A stretch of 64,000 nt of DNA from Neobacillus rhizosphaerae (GTDB lineage: Bacteria > Bacillota > Bacilli > Bacillales > Cytobacillaceae). Shown here in pieces: positions 1 to 8,280 of the stretch (position 1 is the first letter of the stretch; every line of letters starts with the position of its first letter). Under the pieces are notes generated by a model, which was given only the letters and a program-made list of their open reading frames with translations, ran no database searches and was not told the origin of the DNA. Where the stretch lies: the NCBI RefSeq assembly GCF_937468385.1, contig NZ_CALBWS010000021.1:1-64000 (forward strand), read 5' to 3'. Both the position numbers and the translations under genes were made by a program.

Positions 1-118
1 AGTTCACTGGAGATGATAGGATTCATAAAAAACACCATCCTTTCTCGTAAACTTCTTACGATAAGCATAGCGTTTTTCCATTTTTGGGGGTATTGTTTTA
101 ACTTAGCTTGATGGGCAT
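1..118 (-). mobile_element. End of an IS231-like (IS4 family) element, truncated by window edge
   Basis: Read on the minus strand, the outer end begins CATGCCCATCAAGCTAAGTT (about 98-118), which resembles the terminal inverted repeat of IS231-type elements as I remember it. About 90 nt inward an ATG (26-24) follows a GAAAGGATGG ribosome binding site and starts MNPIISSE, which runs off the window edge. The spacing fits the 5' leader of an IS4-family transposase. Only the end is visible, so the family is tentative. Confidence 0.45.
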
Positions 119-148
119 GTGACGGTACCCCATAAAGGTAGGTCAATC

Positions 149-1099
149 ATGAAGAATCTAATAGAGTTGCTCCCAACAAGAAAACCGGGAGTCGATGAAA
201 TACATATAAAAGCAGCAGAAGAGAAGTTAGGTGCACTGTTTCCAGACGAATATAAAGAACTTTTTATGTTGATAAATAACCCTGAGATTGGCGATTGGAT
301 TCTCTATCCGATTAAGGATACCCTAAATCTAAAACAAACGTGGGACGATATCGTAAGACAAAACCTAGAACAAAGAGAAGAAGCTTTGTCAAACGATTTA
401 ATAGCGATCGGTGAGAACGGAACAGGAGATAAACTGTGCTTTCGTGTTAGAAAAAAGTTCATGCAAAGTCAAGTATATATATGGGATCATGAAACAACCC
501 AGGCTAGGGTTGTAGCCTTATCATTGAAAGAATTTACCGAACGTGAGGTTGCTAAGTATAAAAATGAAACAATCTCCCTAGGGACATTCCAAGTGACGAG
601 TGGCAAGCTTATTATAAGCGATCCTTGCTATGGTTACGACGAAGAAGATACTGAAGATTTGCAGGTTCTTTTAAAGTCAGCTAAACGAGGGGATTGGTCA
701 GCTACTGTTTCTTATGATGAGGAAGAGGTTGTTCATCAACTTGTAGTCTTTTGGGGAAACATGGACCCTGAAGGGGAATGGTTCCCAACCGATCAATTGA
801 TCGCGGTCGATTCAGCCCAAGCTGGGATTTTTGATTTCACCTTTTTTGATGATGATGAAAAAATAATTGATGAAGTAGAAAATGTGTATGATATTGAGAT
901 GGATGAAGATGTATCCAAATACTATGTTGCATGCTGCGATGCAGTTGCTTCTGAACAGCAAGGTGGTATCGTCCCCGGTGGTGCGGTAGCGATGTCAGGA
1001 TATGGTGATGGCTTATATCAAGTTTATATCAAACAGGATGCGTCTGGTGAAGTTGTTTCTGTTATGATTGATTTCTTGGAAAGCGATGAGGATGAATAA
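149..1099 (+). CDS. SUKH (SMI1/KNR4) immunity-like protein with DUF4241-like C-terminal domain
   Basis: A 316-residue soluble acidic protein. The ATG at 149 is chosen over an in-frame GTG at 119 because AAGGTAGG sits 7 nt before it and residue 1 then falls at the start of the SUKH fold. Residues about 5-125 have SMI1/KNR4 character (a LFPDEYKELF helix, then a LIAIGENGTGD strand-turn). Residues about 145-316 form a second domain with ISDPCY at 156-161, as in DUF4241-like proteins. SUKH proteins usually neutralise contact-dependent or polymorphic toxins; no toxin lies beside it, so it may be an orphan immunity gene. The function is inferred from the fold only. Confidence 0.7.
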   Translation: MKNLIELLPTRKPGVDEIHIKAAEEKLGALFPDEYKELFMLINNPEIGDWILYPIKDTLNLKQTWDDIVRQNLEQREEALSNDLIAIGENGTGDKLCFRVRKKFMQSQVYIWDHETTQARVVALSLKEFTEREVAKYKNETISLGTFQVTSGKLIISDPCYGYDEEDTEDLQVLLKSAKRGDWSATVSYDEEEVVHQLVVFWGNMDPEGEWFPTDQLIAVDSAQAGIFDFTFFDDDEKIIDEVENVYDIEMDEDVSKYYVACCDAVASEQQGGIVPGGAVAMSGYGDGLYQVYIKQDASGEVVSVMIDFLESDEDE

Positions 1100-1272
1100 A
1101 TATTTAGAGTTAAAAGAAGGTTGATCTTTCTTCTTCTTGCTTAGGTGATGTCTGTCACTTGAAACTGAGCCGTTTTAAAAAAAATTTTTTTATAAAAAAA
1201 TTTATTTTTAAAGGAATCCTGTTAGATAAAATTTAATAACTCTCATAATTAATTAAGAAAAGGGTGTATATA

Positions 1273-1818
1273 TTGGAAAAGAAGGGATTTTGGAGATTAA
1301 TTGAAAAGTCCAGAGAATTTGATCAAGCGGAATGGTTAACAGAGGAATTAGCTCAAAAGGGATTAGAAGAAGTATTAGACTTTGAAATTTTATTTCAAGA
1401 ATTAATGAACGCTAGTTATCAATCTCATTTATGGGGAGCGGCATTTGTACTGATGGGCGGCTGTTCTGACGATGCTTTTGACTATTTTAGAGGATGGCTG
1501 ATTGGACAGGGAGAAGAAATATATAACAAGGTAATGAAAGACCCCGAATTTTTAGCAGAATACATAAATGAAGATAACCTTGATGATGAAGGCTTCCCTC
1601 AAAATGAAGAATTGCTTACGGTTGGTGTAGATGCCTATACGCTTATAAAGACGGGTGATATTGAATGGGATGACGATATACATAATGAGTTATTAGAAGC
1701 TCTTGACAATAAGGGGCTACAATCAGTAACTGACATAGAATTTGATTGGGAAGAAGATGATTTGGAAAATCTATTTCCAGTTCTATGGGATAGATTTGGA
1801 GAAGAACCACTAGGTTAA
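1273..1818 (+). CDS. DUF4240 domain protein
   Basis: About 181 residues, very acidic. The pattern FWRLIEKS near the start, LWGAAFVLMGGCSDDAFDYF in the middle and FRGWLIGQG after it is the DUF4240 signature. The TTG at 1273 is preferred to the GTG at 1264 because AAAAGGG (1258-1264) then lies 8 nt upstream and the protein starts MEKKGFW, typical for the family. No catalytic residues are known for this family. It sits beside a SUKH gene, and DUF4240 proteins often occur in immunity-type clusters, so a toxin-neutralising role is possible but unproven. Confidence 0.7.
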   Translation: MEKKGFWRLIEKSREFDQAEWLTEELAQKGLEEVLDFEILFQELMNASYQSHLWGAAFVLMGGCSDDAFDYFRGWLIGQGEEIYNKVMKDPEFLAEYINEDNLDDEGFPQNEELLTVGVDAYTLIKTGDIEWDDDIHNELLEALDNKGLQSVTDIEFDWEEDDLENLFPVLWDRFGEEPLG

Positions 1819-1870
1819 AAGAAAACAACTTAAGTAAATAGTTATCCTTACAAAAGAAATTAGAATCTAC

Positions 1871-1900
1871 TCTTCAACAAACGGGCGCTATTGCAGAAGA
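1871..1900 (+). repeat. Half copy of the dispersed hairpin repeat (left half)
   Basis: TCTTCAACAAACGGGCGC, then TTGCAGAAGA. This matches the left half of the 80-90 bp repeat that separates genes at 40.7-63.6 kb. The right half is missing. Confidence 0.5.
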
Positions 1901-1904
1901 TGAT

Positions 1905-1935
1905 GGCTAACGACTTTGAATCGTTAGTCATTTTT
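1905..1935 (+). terminator. Intrinsic terminator after the DUF4240 gene
   Basis: GGCTAACGA and TCGTTAGTC pair around a short loop and are followed by ATTTTTAA. Confidence 0.65.
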
Positions 1936-2008
1936 AACTTTAAATACATGTCTACAATGAAAGATCACATTATAATGATTACAAAAAATAAGATTTATTT
2001 TTAAACAT

Positions 2009-2045
2009 CTTTAAAACCACCTACAAATTAATCTAGTAGGTGGTT
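2009..2045 (-). terminator. Terminator facing the minus-strand Tn3 fragment
   Basis: AACCACCTAC and GTAGGTGGTT form a perfect 10-bp stem with an 11-nt loop; on the minus strand it is followed by TTTTAAAG. Confidence 0.55.
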
Positions 2046-2079
2046 ACTACATTTCACGGGTTTAAATTAAACAACTTTA

Positions 2080-2340
2080 TTATCTCTGCACACTTGAATT
2101 TGTATGAATAACCTTTGTGTAGTAAGAAGAGAATTGATCACTAGTAAAACGGTAGATGGTGGCTCCTTTTCCAGTTCCATAATGTGGATTTGCATCTGCA
2201 TGTAGTGATGAAACACCTAGCTGCATTCTCATACCATCTGACGAAGATGTTGTACCGTCGCCCCAATAGCAAAGCAATTGTAATTTGTGATGAAAATTTA
2301 CTAAAACGGCTTGTGCTTTATTCATTGCATCTTCATACAT
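2080..2340 (-). pseudogene. Tn3-family transposase, internal fragment
   Basis: The 86-residue frame contains YWGDGTTSSSDGMRMQLG, HADANPHYGTGKG and YRFTSDQFSSYYTKVIHTNS, the hallmark of the Tn3 TnpA DDE domain, whose full length is near 1000 residues. It breaks after HTNS (SVQR, then stop), and both flanks are unrelated, so it is a decayed fragment. A second Tn3 fragment, the C-terminus, lies at 14725-14904 on the other strand. Confidence 0.85.
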
Positions 2341-2387
2341 GCTCCATTCTTTTATAAGGATGGCGCTTCATTTGTCCTATTTTACAC

Positions 2388-3074
2388 TTACTCAGACGTA
2401 ATCCCCAAGGATTCATATAATCCATCTCTTCCTTTTTTTGTAACCCTTACAGCCCTGTCGGGGAGCTTTTCAATCCAATGTAGATCTAACAACCGTATTA
2501 AAACAGCGTTTCCGAGAGACCCTGCTAGGTGGTAGCGCCTTTCACTCCAATCCAGACACTTTCGAGCGAAATATCTTCTCTTATTTCTTAAAGCATCAAG
2601 ATCGATTTTGAATTCACGAAAGAATTTCTCTCCCTTATCCGTTACTAGAAAATCAACCTCACCCTCAACCAAATAGCCTTTTTCTAGGAAGGCTTCAGTC
2701 AATGATACCCCAAGTTTTCCGGCTAAATGGTCATAACAAGTCCGGGCAATTCGAACTTTCTCTGCACGTGAAAATTCCTTCAATGAATTGATTCTTTGGG
2801 CTGGTGCAATAATAGTTAATTTTTCTATTGCCTGAGCGACATCGGGGCTAGCAATACGAAAATAGCGATGGCGACCATATTTTTCCACCGAAATCAGATT
2901 TCCTTCTACTAATTTCGCTAAATGTCCGCTCGCTGTTTGCAATGAGATATTTGCCTTCCTTGCTAACTCATTTGCTGGAAGACCGTCAAGTCTAAGGAGA
3001 GCATCTAACATAGCAGCCCTTGATGAATCAGCCATTAGTTTTGCAACATACGAAAAATCAGGTCTACTTCCCAT
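2388..3074 (-). CDS. ArsR-type winged-helix transcriptional regulator
   Basis: 228 residues from the ATG at 3074; the upstream in-frame ATG at 3080 abuts the GGGAGG site and cannot use it. Residues about 10-90 are an ArsR-type winged helix (MADSSRAAMLDALL, recognition helix NISLQTASGHLAKL, wing HRYFRIAS). The C-terminal 140 residues are charged and resemble the YdfF type of longer ArsR proteins. There is no CxC metal motif, so the ligand is unknown. It is divergent from the DinB-fold gene at 3165, and a palindrome in the shared promoter region is the likely operator, so repression of itself and its neighbour is the simplest model. Confidence 0.75.
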   Translation of the reverse strand: MGSRPDFSYVAKLMADSSRAAMLDALLRLDGLPANELARKANISLQTASGHLAKLVEGNLISVEKYGRHRYFRIASPDVAQAIEKLTIIAPAQRINSLKEFSRAEKVRIARTCYDHLAGKLGVSLTEAFLEKGYLVEGEVDFLVTDKGEKFFREFKIDLDALRNKRRYFARKCLDWSERRYHLAGSLGNAVLIRLLDLHWIEKLPDRAVRVTKKGRDGLYESLGITSE

Positions 3075-3098
3075 TGTCATCCTCCCAATTACATTTAT

Positions 3099-3118
3099 AC
3101 TTCGATTATAACCGAAGT
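3099..3118. promoter_or_regulatory. Palindrome between the divergent ArsR and DinB genes
   Basis: ACTTCG-N8-CGAAGT is a perfect 6-bp inverted repeat with an AT-rich centre in the 90-bp divergent promoter region. It fits an operator for the ArsR-type protein at 2388-3074. Confidence 0.5.
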
Positions 3119-3164
3119 TTTAGTGTGATAAAATAGTGGAAACGTGATGGGAGGATTTAAAAAA

Positions 3165-3641
3165 ATGAATGTAAATGATTTAATAATCTTTAATTTTGAA
3201 GAAGTTAGACGTAGAAGTATAAAAGTATTGAAAGCAATACCCAATCAAATGTTAAATTGGAAACCAGATGAAGATGCTCTTACTTGTGCTGAGATGATTA
3301 GACATTTATTGGAAGGTGAGTTTCTTTATCATCAAATACTCATTGGTAGAGGTAGTAAAGCGTTATCTAATTTAACTAATCCATTTGAGACAAAAGAATT
3401 CATAACTGTCGATGATGAAATTGCATTCGCTCAGCCATATCGTGAAGAATTCTTGAAATACATAAAGTCAATTAGTATGTACGATTTAGAAAATGTAGTA
3501 ATAGACCGTTCTGACGTCGGCTATGTAAGAACACTTGGGGATATGCTTTTGCGTATCGCTTATCACGAATCTGTTCATACAGGGCAGCTGTTAGACTATA
3601 TGCGGACAATGGAAATTGCTAGACCACAAATATGGGACTGA
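3165..3641 (+). CDS. DinB/YfiT-fold protein
   Basis: 158 residues from the ATG at 3165, which has GGGAGGA 8 nt upstream; the ATG at 3144 lies before this site. The predicted four-helix bundle has the DinB-type motifs CAEMIRHLLEGEFLYHQIL (metal-ligand His about 44-54) and RIAYHESVHTGQLLDYMRTM (His about 134-138). Such proteins are metal-dependent thiol S-transferases (bacillithiol or mycothiol in known cases) or have unknown substrates. It is divergent from an ArsR-type regulator and probably controlled by it. The substrate cannot be read from the sequence. Confidence 0.7.
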   Translation: MNVNDLIIFNFEEVRRRSIKVLKAIPNQMLNWKPDEDALTCAEMIRHLLEGEFLYHQILIGRGSKALSNLTNPFETKEFITVDDEIAFAQPYREEFLKYIKSISMYDLENVVIDRSDVGYVRTLGDMLLRIAYHESVHTGQLLDYMRTMEIARPQIWD

Positions 3642-3752
3642 TTTTTAGTTTTTTCTTGAAATAAACGTGCTTTTGTGCAATATCATATGCTGTTATATAG
3701 CTAAAATATTGCTGGACGACTCTGAATTAAAGGGAGATTTTCCAGAGTAACG

Positions 3753-3800
3753 AAAAAAGTCCAATTTCTCAATTTTCATGCTGAGAAATTGGACTTTTTA
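3753..3800 (+). terminator. Strong intrinsic terminator after the DinB-fold gene
   Basis: AAAGTCCAATTTCTCA pairs with TGAGAAATTGGACTTTTT around a short loop. Confidence 0.75.
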
Positions 3801-3833
3801 ATATTGTAAATTCTTTAACGTTGTAAATGCGGA

Positions 3834-4130
3834 ATGTTGGCGGTACCCCAAGTAGAAAATGTCTCTAAGAGATCCTCGCCGGATCAGTTTTATCAGGTGC
3901 TCTCATCATTTTATAACGGTAAGTGTTTTTATTGTGGGAAATCCATTAAGAAAGAAGACGCTCATGTTGATCACTTTATTCCATGGAGTTTTGTCCAAGC
4001 CGATCAATTGTGGAATTTGGTGATTGCTTGCAGCACATGTAATCTGTCGAAAAGTGATAAATTAGCCAATGGGATATTTTTAGATAAAGTGTTTGAGCGA
4101 AACGAAATCTTAATATCTGTACCCGATTAG
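3834..4130 (+). pseudogene. HNH endonuclease, C-terminal fragment
   Basis: 98 residues holding a complete HNH motif: CFYCGKSI, then AHVDHFIPWSF (catalytic His in the VDH element), then NLVIACSTCNLSKSDKL, with two CxxC zinc pairs. There is no good ribosome binding site, and the first residues look like the middle of a longer protein. I read it as the 3' part of an HNH nuclease whose N-terminus was lost. A short stand-alone HNH protein is the alternative. Confidence 0.6.
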
Positions 4131-4133
4131 GCC

Positions 4134-4181
4134 TTGTGATATTAATACTAACATTATATAATTTCTATATAGAAATTATAT
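4134..4181 (+). promoter_or_regulatory. Promoter with overlapping 26-bp perfect palindrome (MarR operator)
   Basis: TTGTGA (4134-4139), a 17-bp spacer and TATAAT (4157-4162) form a near-consensus sigma-A promoter. The -10 lies within a perfect 26-bp palindrome (4156-4181; left arm ATATAATTTCTAT) that ends 14 nt before the MarR start codon. Binding there would block the promoter, so autoregulation by the MarR protein is likely. Confidence 0.75.
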
Positions 4182-4195
4182 CCGAGGTGAAACTT

Positions 4196-4627
4196 ATGAG
4201 TTCGATAGATGACGTACTGATAAATTTACAATGCGAGTTGGTAGCGGAGAGAAATAGAGTAAATCTGAAAGAAATCAGTTGGCTTCAATATGATATTTTG
4301 CATCTATTATCTCAACAAGAATGGCAGCTTCCCTCTGAAATGAATACTTCTTTAGGAATTAGTCGGACGAAATTATCGAAAGCTCTAAAGGAACTCAAAC
4401 TGCTGGGCTATATTGAGCAGAAACCGAGTAAAAAAGATGGCAGAGAATTGTTAACATTATTAACCGATGATGGACATGAACTATTGGCTGGTATTGAGAT
4501 CGGACATAATCAACTTTCGGCAGTTGCTAGTGAGCTATTTACAGAAGAAGAGCAGGCGCAATTTACAAAACTAGCAAGAAAACTATCCAATGCCCTCAGA
4601 ACAGAAAGGATGAAAGTTCATGAATGA
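4196..4627 (+). CDS. MarR-family regulator
   Basis: 143 residues from the ATG at 4196 (GAGGTGAA 6 nt before); an in-frame ATG at 4136 lies upstream of the promoter. Winged-helix features: ISWLQYDILHLLSQQ, recognition helix GISRTKLSKALKELKLLGYI, wing KDGRELLTLLTDDG. The stop overlaps the start of the UvrA-like gene by 8 nt, so the two are translationally coupled. The perfect palindrome over its -10 suggests autorepression relieved by a drug-like ligand, with the UvrA-like ATPase as the effector. Confidence 0.85.
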   Translation: MSSIDDVLINLQCELVAERNRVNLKEISWLQYDILHLLSQQEWQLPSEMNTSLGISRTKLSKALKELKLLGYIEQKPSKKDGRELLTLLTDDGHELLAGIEIGHNQLSAVASELFTEEEQAQFTKLARKLSNALRTERMKVHE

Positions 4628-6869
4628 TTTCATTTCTATAAAAGGAGCTAGGACGAACAATCTAAAAAATGTATCCATCGATATCCCTAAGCATAAGATC
4701 ACTGTTGTAACTGGTGTTTCAGGATCGGGTAAATCTTCTCTGATTTTTGATACCTTGGCCGCAGAATCACAACGACTTCTAAACGAAACATATTCAAGTT
4801 ACATTCAGCATCTGCTCCCTCACTATAATCAGCCAATTATAGACGAGATTAAAAATTTACCAGTCTCTATAGTTATTGATCAGAGGAAAATTGGCGGTAA
4901 TGCTCGGTCTACTGTAGGTACAATCACTGATATATATACAGGTCTCAGGTTATTGTTTTCAAGGATTGCCGAGCCATTTATCGGATATTCAATGGTCTAC
5001 TCTTTCAATAATCCCCAAGGAATGTGTCCAATATGCAAAGGTTTAGGAGAAACGAAACAAATCAATATAAAGCGACTAATCGATTTTGATAAATCGCTAA
5101 ATGAAGGAGCGATAAATTTCCCTACCTTTCAACCAGGAGGATGGAGACTTACTAGATATACAGAGTCAGGAAATTTCAATAATCATAAAATGATATCCGA
5201 CTACACAAAAGAGGAGTTAAATCTTCTTTTGTATGACACAGGCAGCACACCAAATAATCCAACGAGTAAATGGCCAAAAACTTCGACTTATATAGGGGTT
5301 ATCCCAAGAATAACAAAAAGCTTTGTAGAAAAAGATGATGCTAAGTATACTTCCGAGTTAGAAAATATCCTTGAAGTACAAGTTTGCCCTAAATGCCATG
5401 GAACAAAAGTTAATGAAACTGTAAAATCAGCAAAAATCAAAGGAAAGTCCATTGCCGATTGTGTCACCATGCATATTTCCGAACTGTTGGCATTCATTGA
5501 ATCAATTGATAACTCAATCGTAGAGATCATTTTAATTGATTTGAGAAAGAAGCTGGAAAGTTTACAAACTGTAGGGCTAAATTATTTATCTCTCAATCGT
5601 TCAACGAATACGCTCTCTGGTGGTGAATCTCAACGAATAAAGATGACGAAACATTTAAATAGTGCACTTTCCGATGTATTATATATTTTTGATGAGCCAA
5701 GTGTAGGACTCCACCCAGAGGACATTTCTGGAATAAACGAAATTATTAAAGGATTGAAGAATAAAGGAAATACGATTGTCTTAGTAGACCATGATCCAGA
5801 CATTATTAAAATTGCTGATCACCTTATCAATGTAGGTGAAAATGCAGGGGCTAAAGGCGGCAAAATCACATTTGAAGGATCATTTGAAGAATTACTTCAA
5901 TCTGACACACTCACTGGAAAAGCACTATCTGAAACTCATTCAATAAATAAAGAAAAGCAAACTTATAATTCCTTTTACACATTAGATAATGTTAGTCTCC
6001 ACAACGTTAAAAATGCATCCATAAAAATACCAAAGAATGCATTAACAGTTGTAACTGGCGTTGCTGGATCTGGAAAGAGTACTTTGATTCGCTATCTTTT
6101 CACAGAAAAATACCCAGATGCTAAAATTCTTGATCAAAGTCCTATACGTGGAAATAATCGGTCAAATGTTCTTACCTATCTTAATGTTTTCGATAATATA
6201 AGAGAAGTGTTTGCTAAACACTCACACAAAAGTAGCTCTCTCTTTAGCTTCAATGGCAAGGGAGCTTGCCCAGTATGTAAAGGAAAAGGATATATTAAGT
6301 TGGATTTATCATATATGGGGGATGTTCACCAAATTTGCGAAAAGTGTAATGGCAAAAGATATAATGATGAAGCTCTATCAGTTAAATGGCGAGGAATGAC
6401 TATACACGATGTTCTTCAATTAACCGTTGGCGAAGCAAAAGACTTATTTAAAGATAATCAATTAAAACAGGTTATTAACGATCTTATTGACGTAAATCTC
6501 AGCTACATTAAATTAGGGCAAAGTTTAGATACTTTCTCAGGTGGCGAGCTTCAACGGTTAAAAATTGCAAAAACAATAAATCAAAATACTAGCAGATTAT
6601 TGATCCTGGATGAACCAAGCACAGGTCTTCACGAATCTGATATCGATAAACTAATTGTACTATTTAACAAATTATTAGACAAAAATAGAACCTTGATTGT
6701 CTTAGAGCACAACCTATCAATTATTAGCCAAGCACAATGGATTATTGATATGGGTTTATGCGGTGGAACTTTAGGAGGAAATGTCATCTTTCAAGGGTAT
6801 CCTGCTGACTTACTAAATGTATCAAAATCATATACAGCAAAACACCTGCGTAACTATGTAAAGATTTAA
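4620..6869 (+). CDS. UvrA-like ABC ATPase (UvrA2/drug-resistance class)
   Basis: 749 residues, shorter than UvrA (about 950), and lacking the UvrB-binding region. It has two ABC modules: Walker A GVSGSGKS at 32-39 and GVAGSGKST at 480-488; signature LSGGESQR at 332-339 and FSGGELQR near 641; Walker B IFDEPSVGL near 356. UvrA-type zinc pairs are at CPIC (136-139), CPKC (256-259) and CPVC/CEKC (about 553-577). Relatives in antibiotic producers (DrrC-like) protect DNA from intercalators. With an upstream, translationally coupled MarR gene, this reads as an inducible system against a DNA-binding compound. The ligand is unknown. Confidence 0.85.
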   Translation: MNDFISIKGARTNNLKNVSIDIPKHKITVVTGVSGSGKSSLIFDTLAAESQRLLNETYSSYIQHLLPHYNQPIIDEIKNLPVSIVIDQRKIGGNARSTVGTITDIYTGLRLLFSRIAEPFIGYSMVYSFNNPQGMCPICKGLGETKQINIKRLIDFDKSLNEGAINFPTFQPGGWRLTRYTESGNFNNHKMISDYTKEELNLLLYDTGSTPNNPTSKWPKTSTYIGVIPRITKSFVEKDDAKYTSELENILEVQVCPKCHGTKVNETVKSAKIKGKSIADCVTMHISELLAFIESIDNSIVEIILIDLRKKLESLQTVGLNYLSLNRSTNTLSGGESQRIKMTKHLNSALSDVLYIFDEPSVGLHPEDISGINEIIKGLKNKGNTIVLVDHDPDIIKIADHLINVGENAGAKGGKITFEGSFEELLQSDTLTGKALSETHSINKEKQTYNSFYTLDNVSLHNVKNASIKIPKNALTVVTGVAGSGKSTLIRYLFTEKYPDAKILDQSPIRGNNRSNVLTYLNVFDNIREVFAKHSHKSSSLFSFNGKGACPVCKGKGYIKLDLSYMGDVHQICEKCNGKRYNDEALSVKWRGMTIHDVLQLTVGEAKDLFKDNQLKQVINDLIDVNLSYIKLGQSLDTFSGGELQRLKIAKTINQNTSRLLILDEPSTGLHESDIDKLIVLFNKLLDKNRTLIVLEHNLSIISQAQWIIDMGLCGGTLGGNVIFQGYPADLLNVSKSYTAKHLRNYVKI

Positions 6870-6888
6870 TTTAACAATACGCCAAAAG

Positions 6889-6925
6889 CAAGTAGCCACT
6901 AATTTATTGTTACTACTTGTTTTTA
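6889..6925 (+). terminator. Terminator of the marR/uvrA-like operon
   Basis: CAAGTAG and CTACTTG pair across a 17-nt loop and are followed by TTTTTATC. Confidence 0.6.
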
Positions 6926-6947
6926 TCATGAGCGAAATATTAATACA

Positions 6948-7060
6948 AATCAACGCTTTAATAAAAATGGTTATATAGATGTCCAAACCCTTGGTATATA
7001 TGGGATTAGACGTTTTTTTTATTATATCATAATTAACGTTAAGAAGGATTAACGCTTATA
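6948..7060 (+). repeat. Two-copy intergenic repeat containing a terminator (copy 1)
   Basis: Begins ATCAACGCTTTAATAAA and ends AAGAAGGATTAACGCTTAT. The centre is GTCCAAACCC-TTGG-GGGATTAGAC plus a long T run, an intrinsic terminator. A closely similar copy is at 35169-35280. The edges carry ATTAACGCTTA, which is similar to catabolite-response elements read on the minus strand. This copy ends 64 nt before the EIIA gene. Confidence 0.7.
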
Positions 7061-7123
7061 AACACTAAATGATTAAAAAATTTAGACTTGTCCTCTTCAT
7101 GATAGGAGGGAAAGGAGATTATT

Positions 7124-7630
7124 ATGTTTAAGAGCTTATTTAGCAGTATTAAAAGTAGCAATAGCACAGGAGTTACAATTGTATCTCCGATATCTGGAAA
7201 GGCTGTTCATTTAGAGGAAGTACCGGACCCTGCTTTTTCGCAAAAGTTAGTTGGAGAGGGGATTGCTATCATTCCAGAGGAAGGGAAAGTTGTTTCTCCT
7301 ATTAATGGAGAAGTAGCTTTGATATTCCCAACTAAACATGCTGTAGGACTTGTATCAGAAGAAGGTATTGAGATTTTAATTCACATTGGGATAGATACAG
7401 TTTCAATGGAGGGAGAGGGTTTTAAAACTCATGTGAAACAAGGTGATAAAGTTAAAGTTGGGGATTTACTAATTGAATTCTCTTTAGATTTGGTTAAGGA
7501 AAAAGCCACAAGTACAACTACTCCTATAGTAATCACTAATTTTGATCGAATTAATCATCTTGAATTGGCACCCTTTGAAAGCGTAAAAATAAAAGAAAGT
7601 ACAATTATGAAGATAGATATTAAACCATAA
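7124..7630 (+). CDS. PTS glucose-type EIIA component
   Basis: 168 residues with the full EIIA-Glc (crr-like) fold: VSPISGKAVHLEEVPDPAF near the N-terminus, TKHAVGL (His72) and LIHIGIDTV with the phospho-accepting His87. A double site (AGGAGGGAAAGGAG) precedes the ATG. The gene is monocistronic, between two terminators. A stand-alone EIIA takes phosphate from HPr and can serve EIIBC proteins that lack this domain. The neighbouring beta-glucoside operon has its own lactose-type EIIA, so this one probably serves transporters elsewhere in the genome. Confidence 0.9.
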   Translation: MFKSLFSSIKSSNSTGVTIVSPISGKAVHLEEVPDPAFSQKLVGEGIAIIPEEGKVVSPINGEVALIFPTKHAVGLVSEEGIEILIHIGIDTVSMEGEGFKTHVKQGDKVKVGDLLIEFSLDLVKEKATSTTTPIVITNFDRINHLELAPFESVKIKESTIMKIDIKP

Positions 7631-7697
7631 TTTAGTAGGAGTTTAATAAAAATATCTTTAAAAAATAGTATGGTACTTTCCGCTTACTTCATAACAA

Positions 7698-7748
7698 GTA
7701 AACAAGCAAACTATATGAATTATATTAGTTTGCTTGTTTACTAAAATA
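7698..7748. terminator. Bidirectional terminator after the EIIA gene
   Basis: GTAAACAAGCAAACTA pairs with TAGTTTGCTTGTTTAC around ATATGAATTATAT; AT-rich runs lie on both sides. Confidence 0.65.
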
Positions 7749-7892
7749 ATAATCTGTTAAAAAATAATTCTGAGCTTTGTTGCTTTATTGGATTAAATAC
7801 CCAGAGATGAATTAATAACACTCCATTCCAGAAGTAGTATCTCCTTACATCAATATTCCAAAAGGAAAAAACCAATGTCCCACATCCAATTG

Positions 7893-8018
7893 TTATTTTT
7901 TTCCTCCTCCCCCGAAAAGCGTAACGAAAATATGCCCACTTAAATGGACAAGAGTAACGATGGGCAGGATGACAAAAAAAGAGATTAGAAATTTTATGAT
8001 ATCAGCGAATCCAAACAT
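7893..8018 (-). CDS. 41-residue membrane microprotein with HxxxH motif
   Basis: The ATG at 8018 has GGGGAGG 6 nt upstream. The product has one hydrophobic segment (ADIIKFLISFFVILPIVTLV) followed by HLSGH and a glycine-rich, lysine-ended tail. HLSGH after a membrane helix recalls the HExxH/HExGH start of M50-type membrane proteases, but the catalytic Glu is replaced and the rest of a protease is absent. It may be a true small membrane protein or the surviving N-terminus of a larger one; the clean stop and good ribosome site favour a real gene. Confidence 0.55.
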   Translation of the reverse strand: MFGFADIIKFLISFFVILPIVTLVHLSGHIFVTLFGGGGKK

Positions 8019-8182
8019 AATTAACCTCCCCTAAAATAGACTTTGTAGTATCGGCCAATTCGTTGAGTGAGTTAACGACGTTATGTATATACCCTATAGA
8101 ACATAACTGAAGTATATTTTTATTAATGGAATATTTTGTGTTTTTTCTAGCAGCAGGGTGCAAATGGTCACCAAAATAGTAT

Positions 8183-8210
8183 GAAAAAAAGCCAGGGATA
8201 TTACTGGCTT
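8183..8210 (-). terminator. Terminator of the PRD regulator gene
   Basis: On the minus strand AAGCCAGTAATATCCCTGGC is followed by TTTTTTT. Confidence 0.7.
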
Positions 8211-8280
8211 AGGCAAATGATATATGTAATTATTATATTCCATTCGAGTTAGTAATCTTCGAACATAGGGAAAGGGCAAA

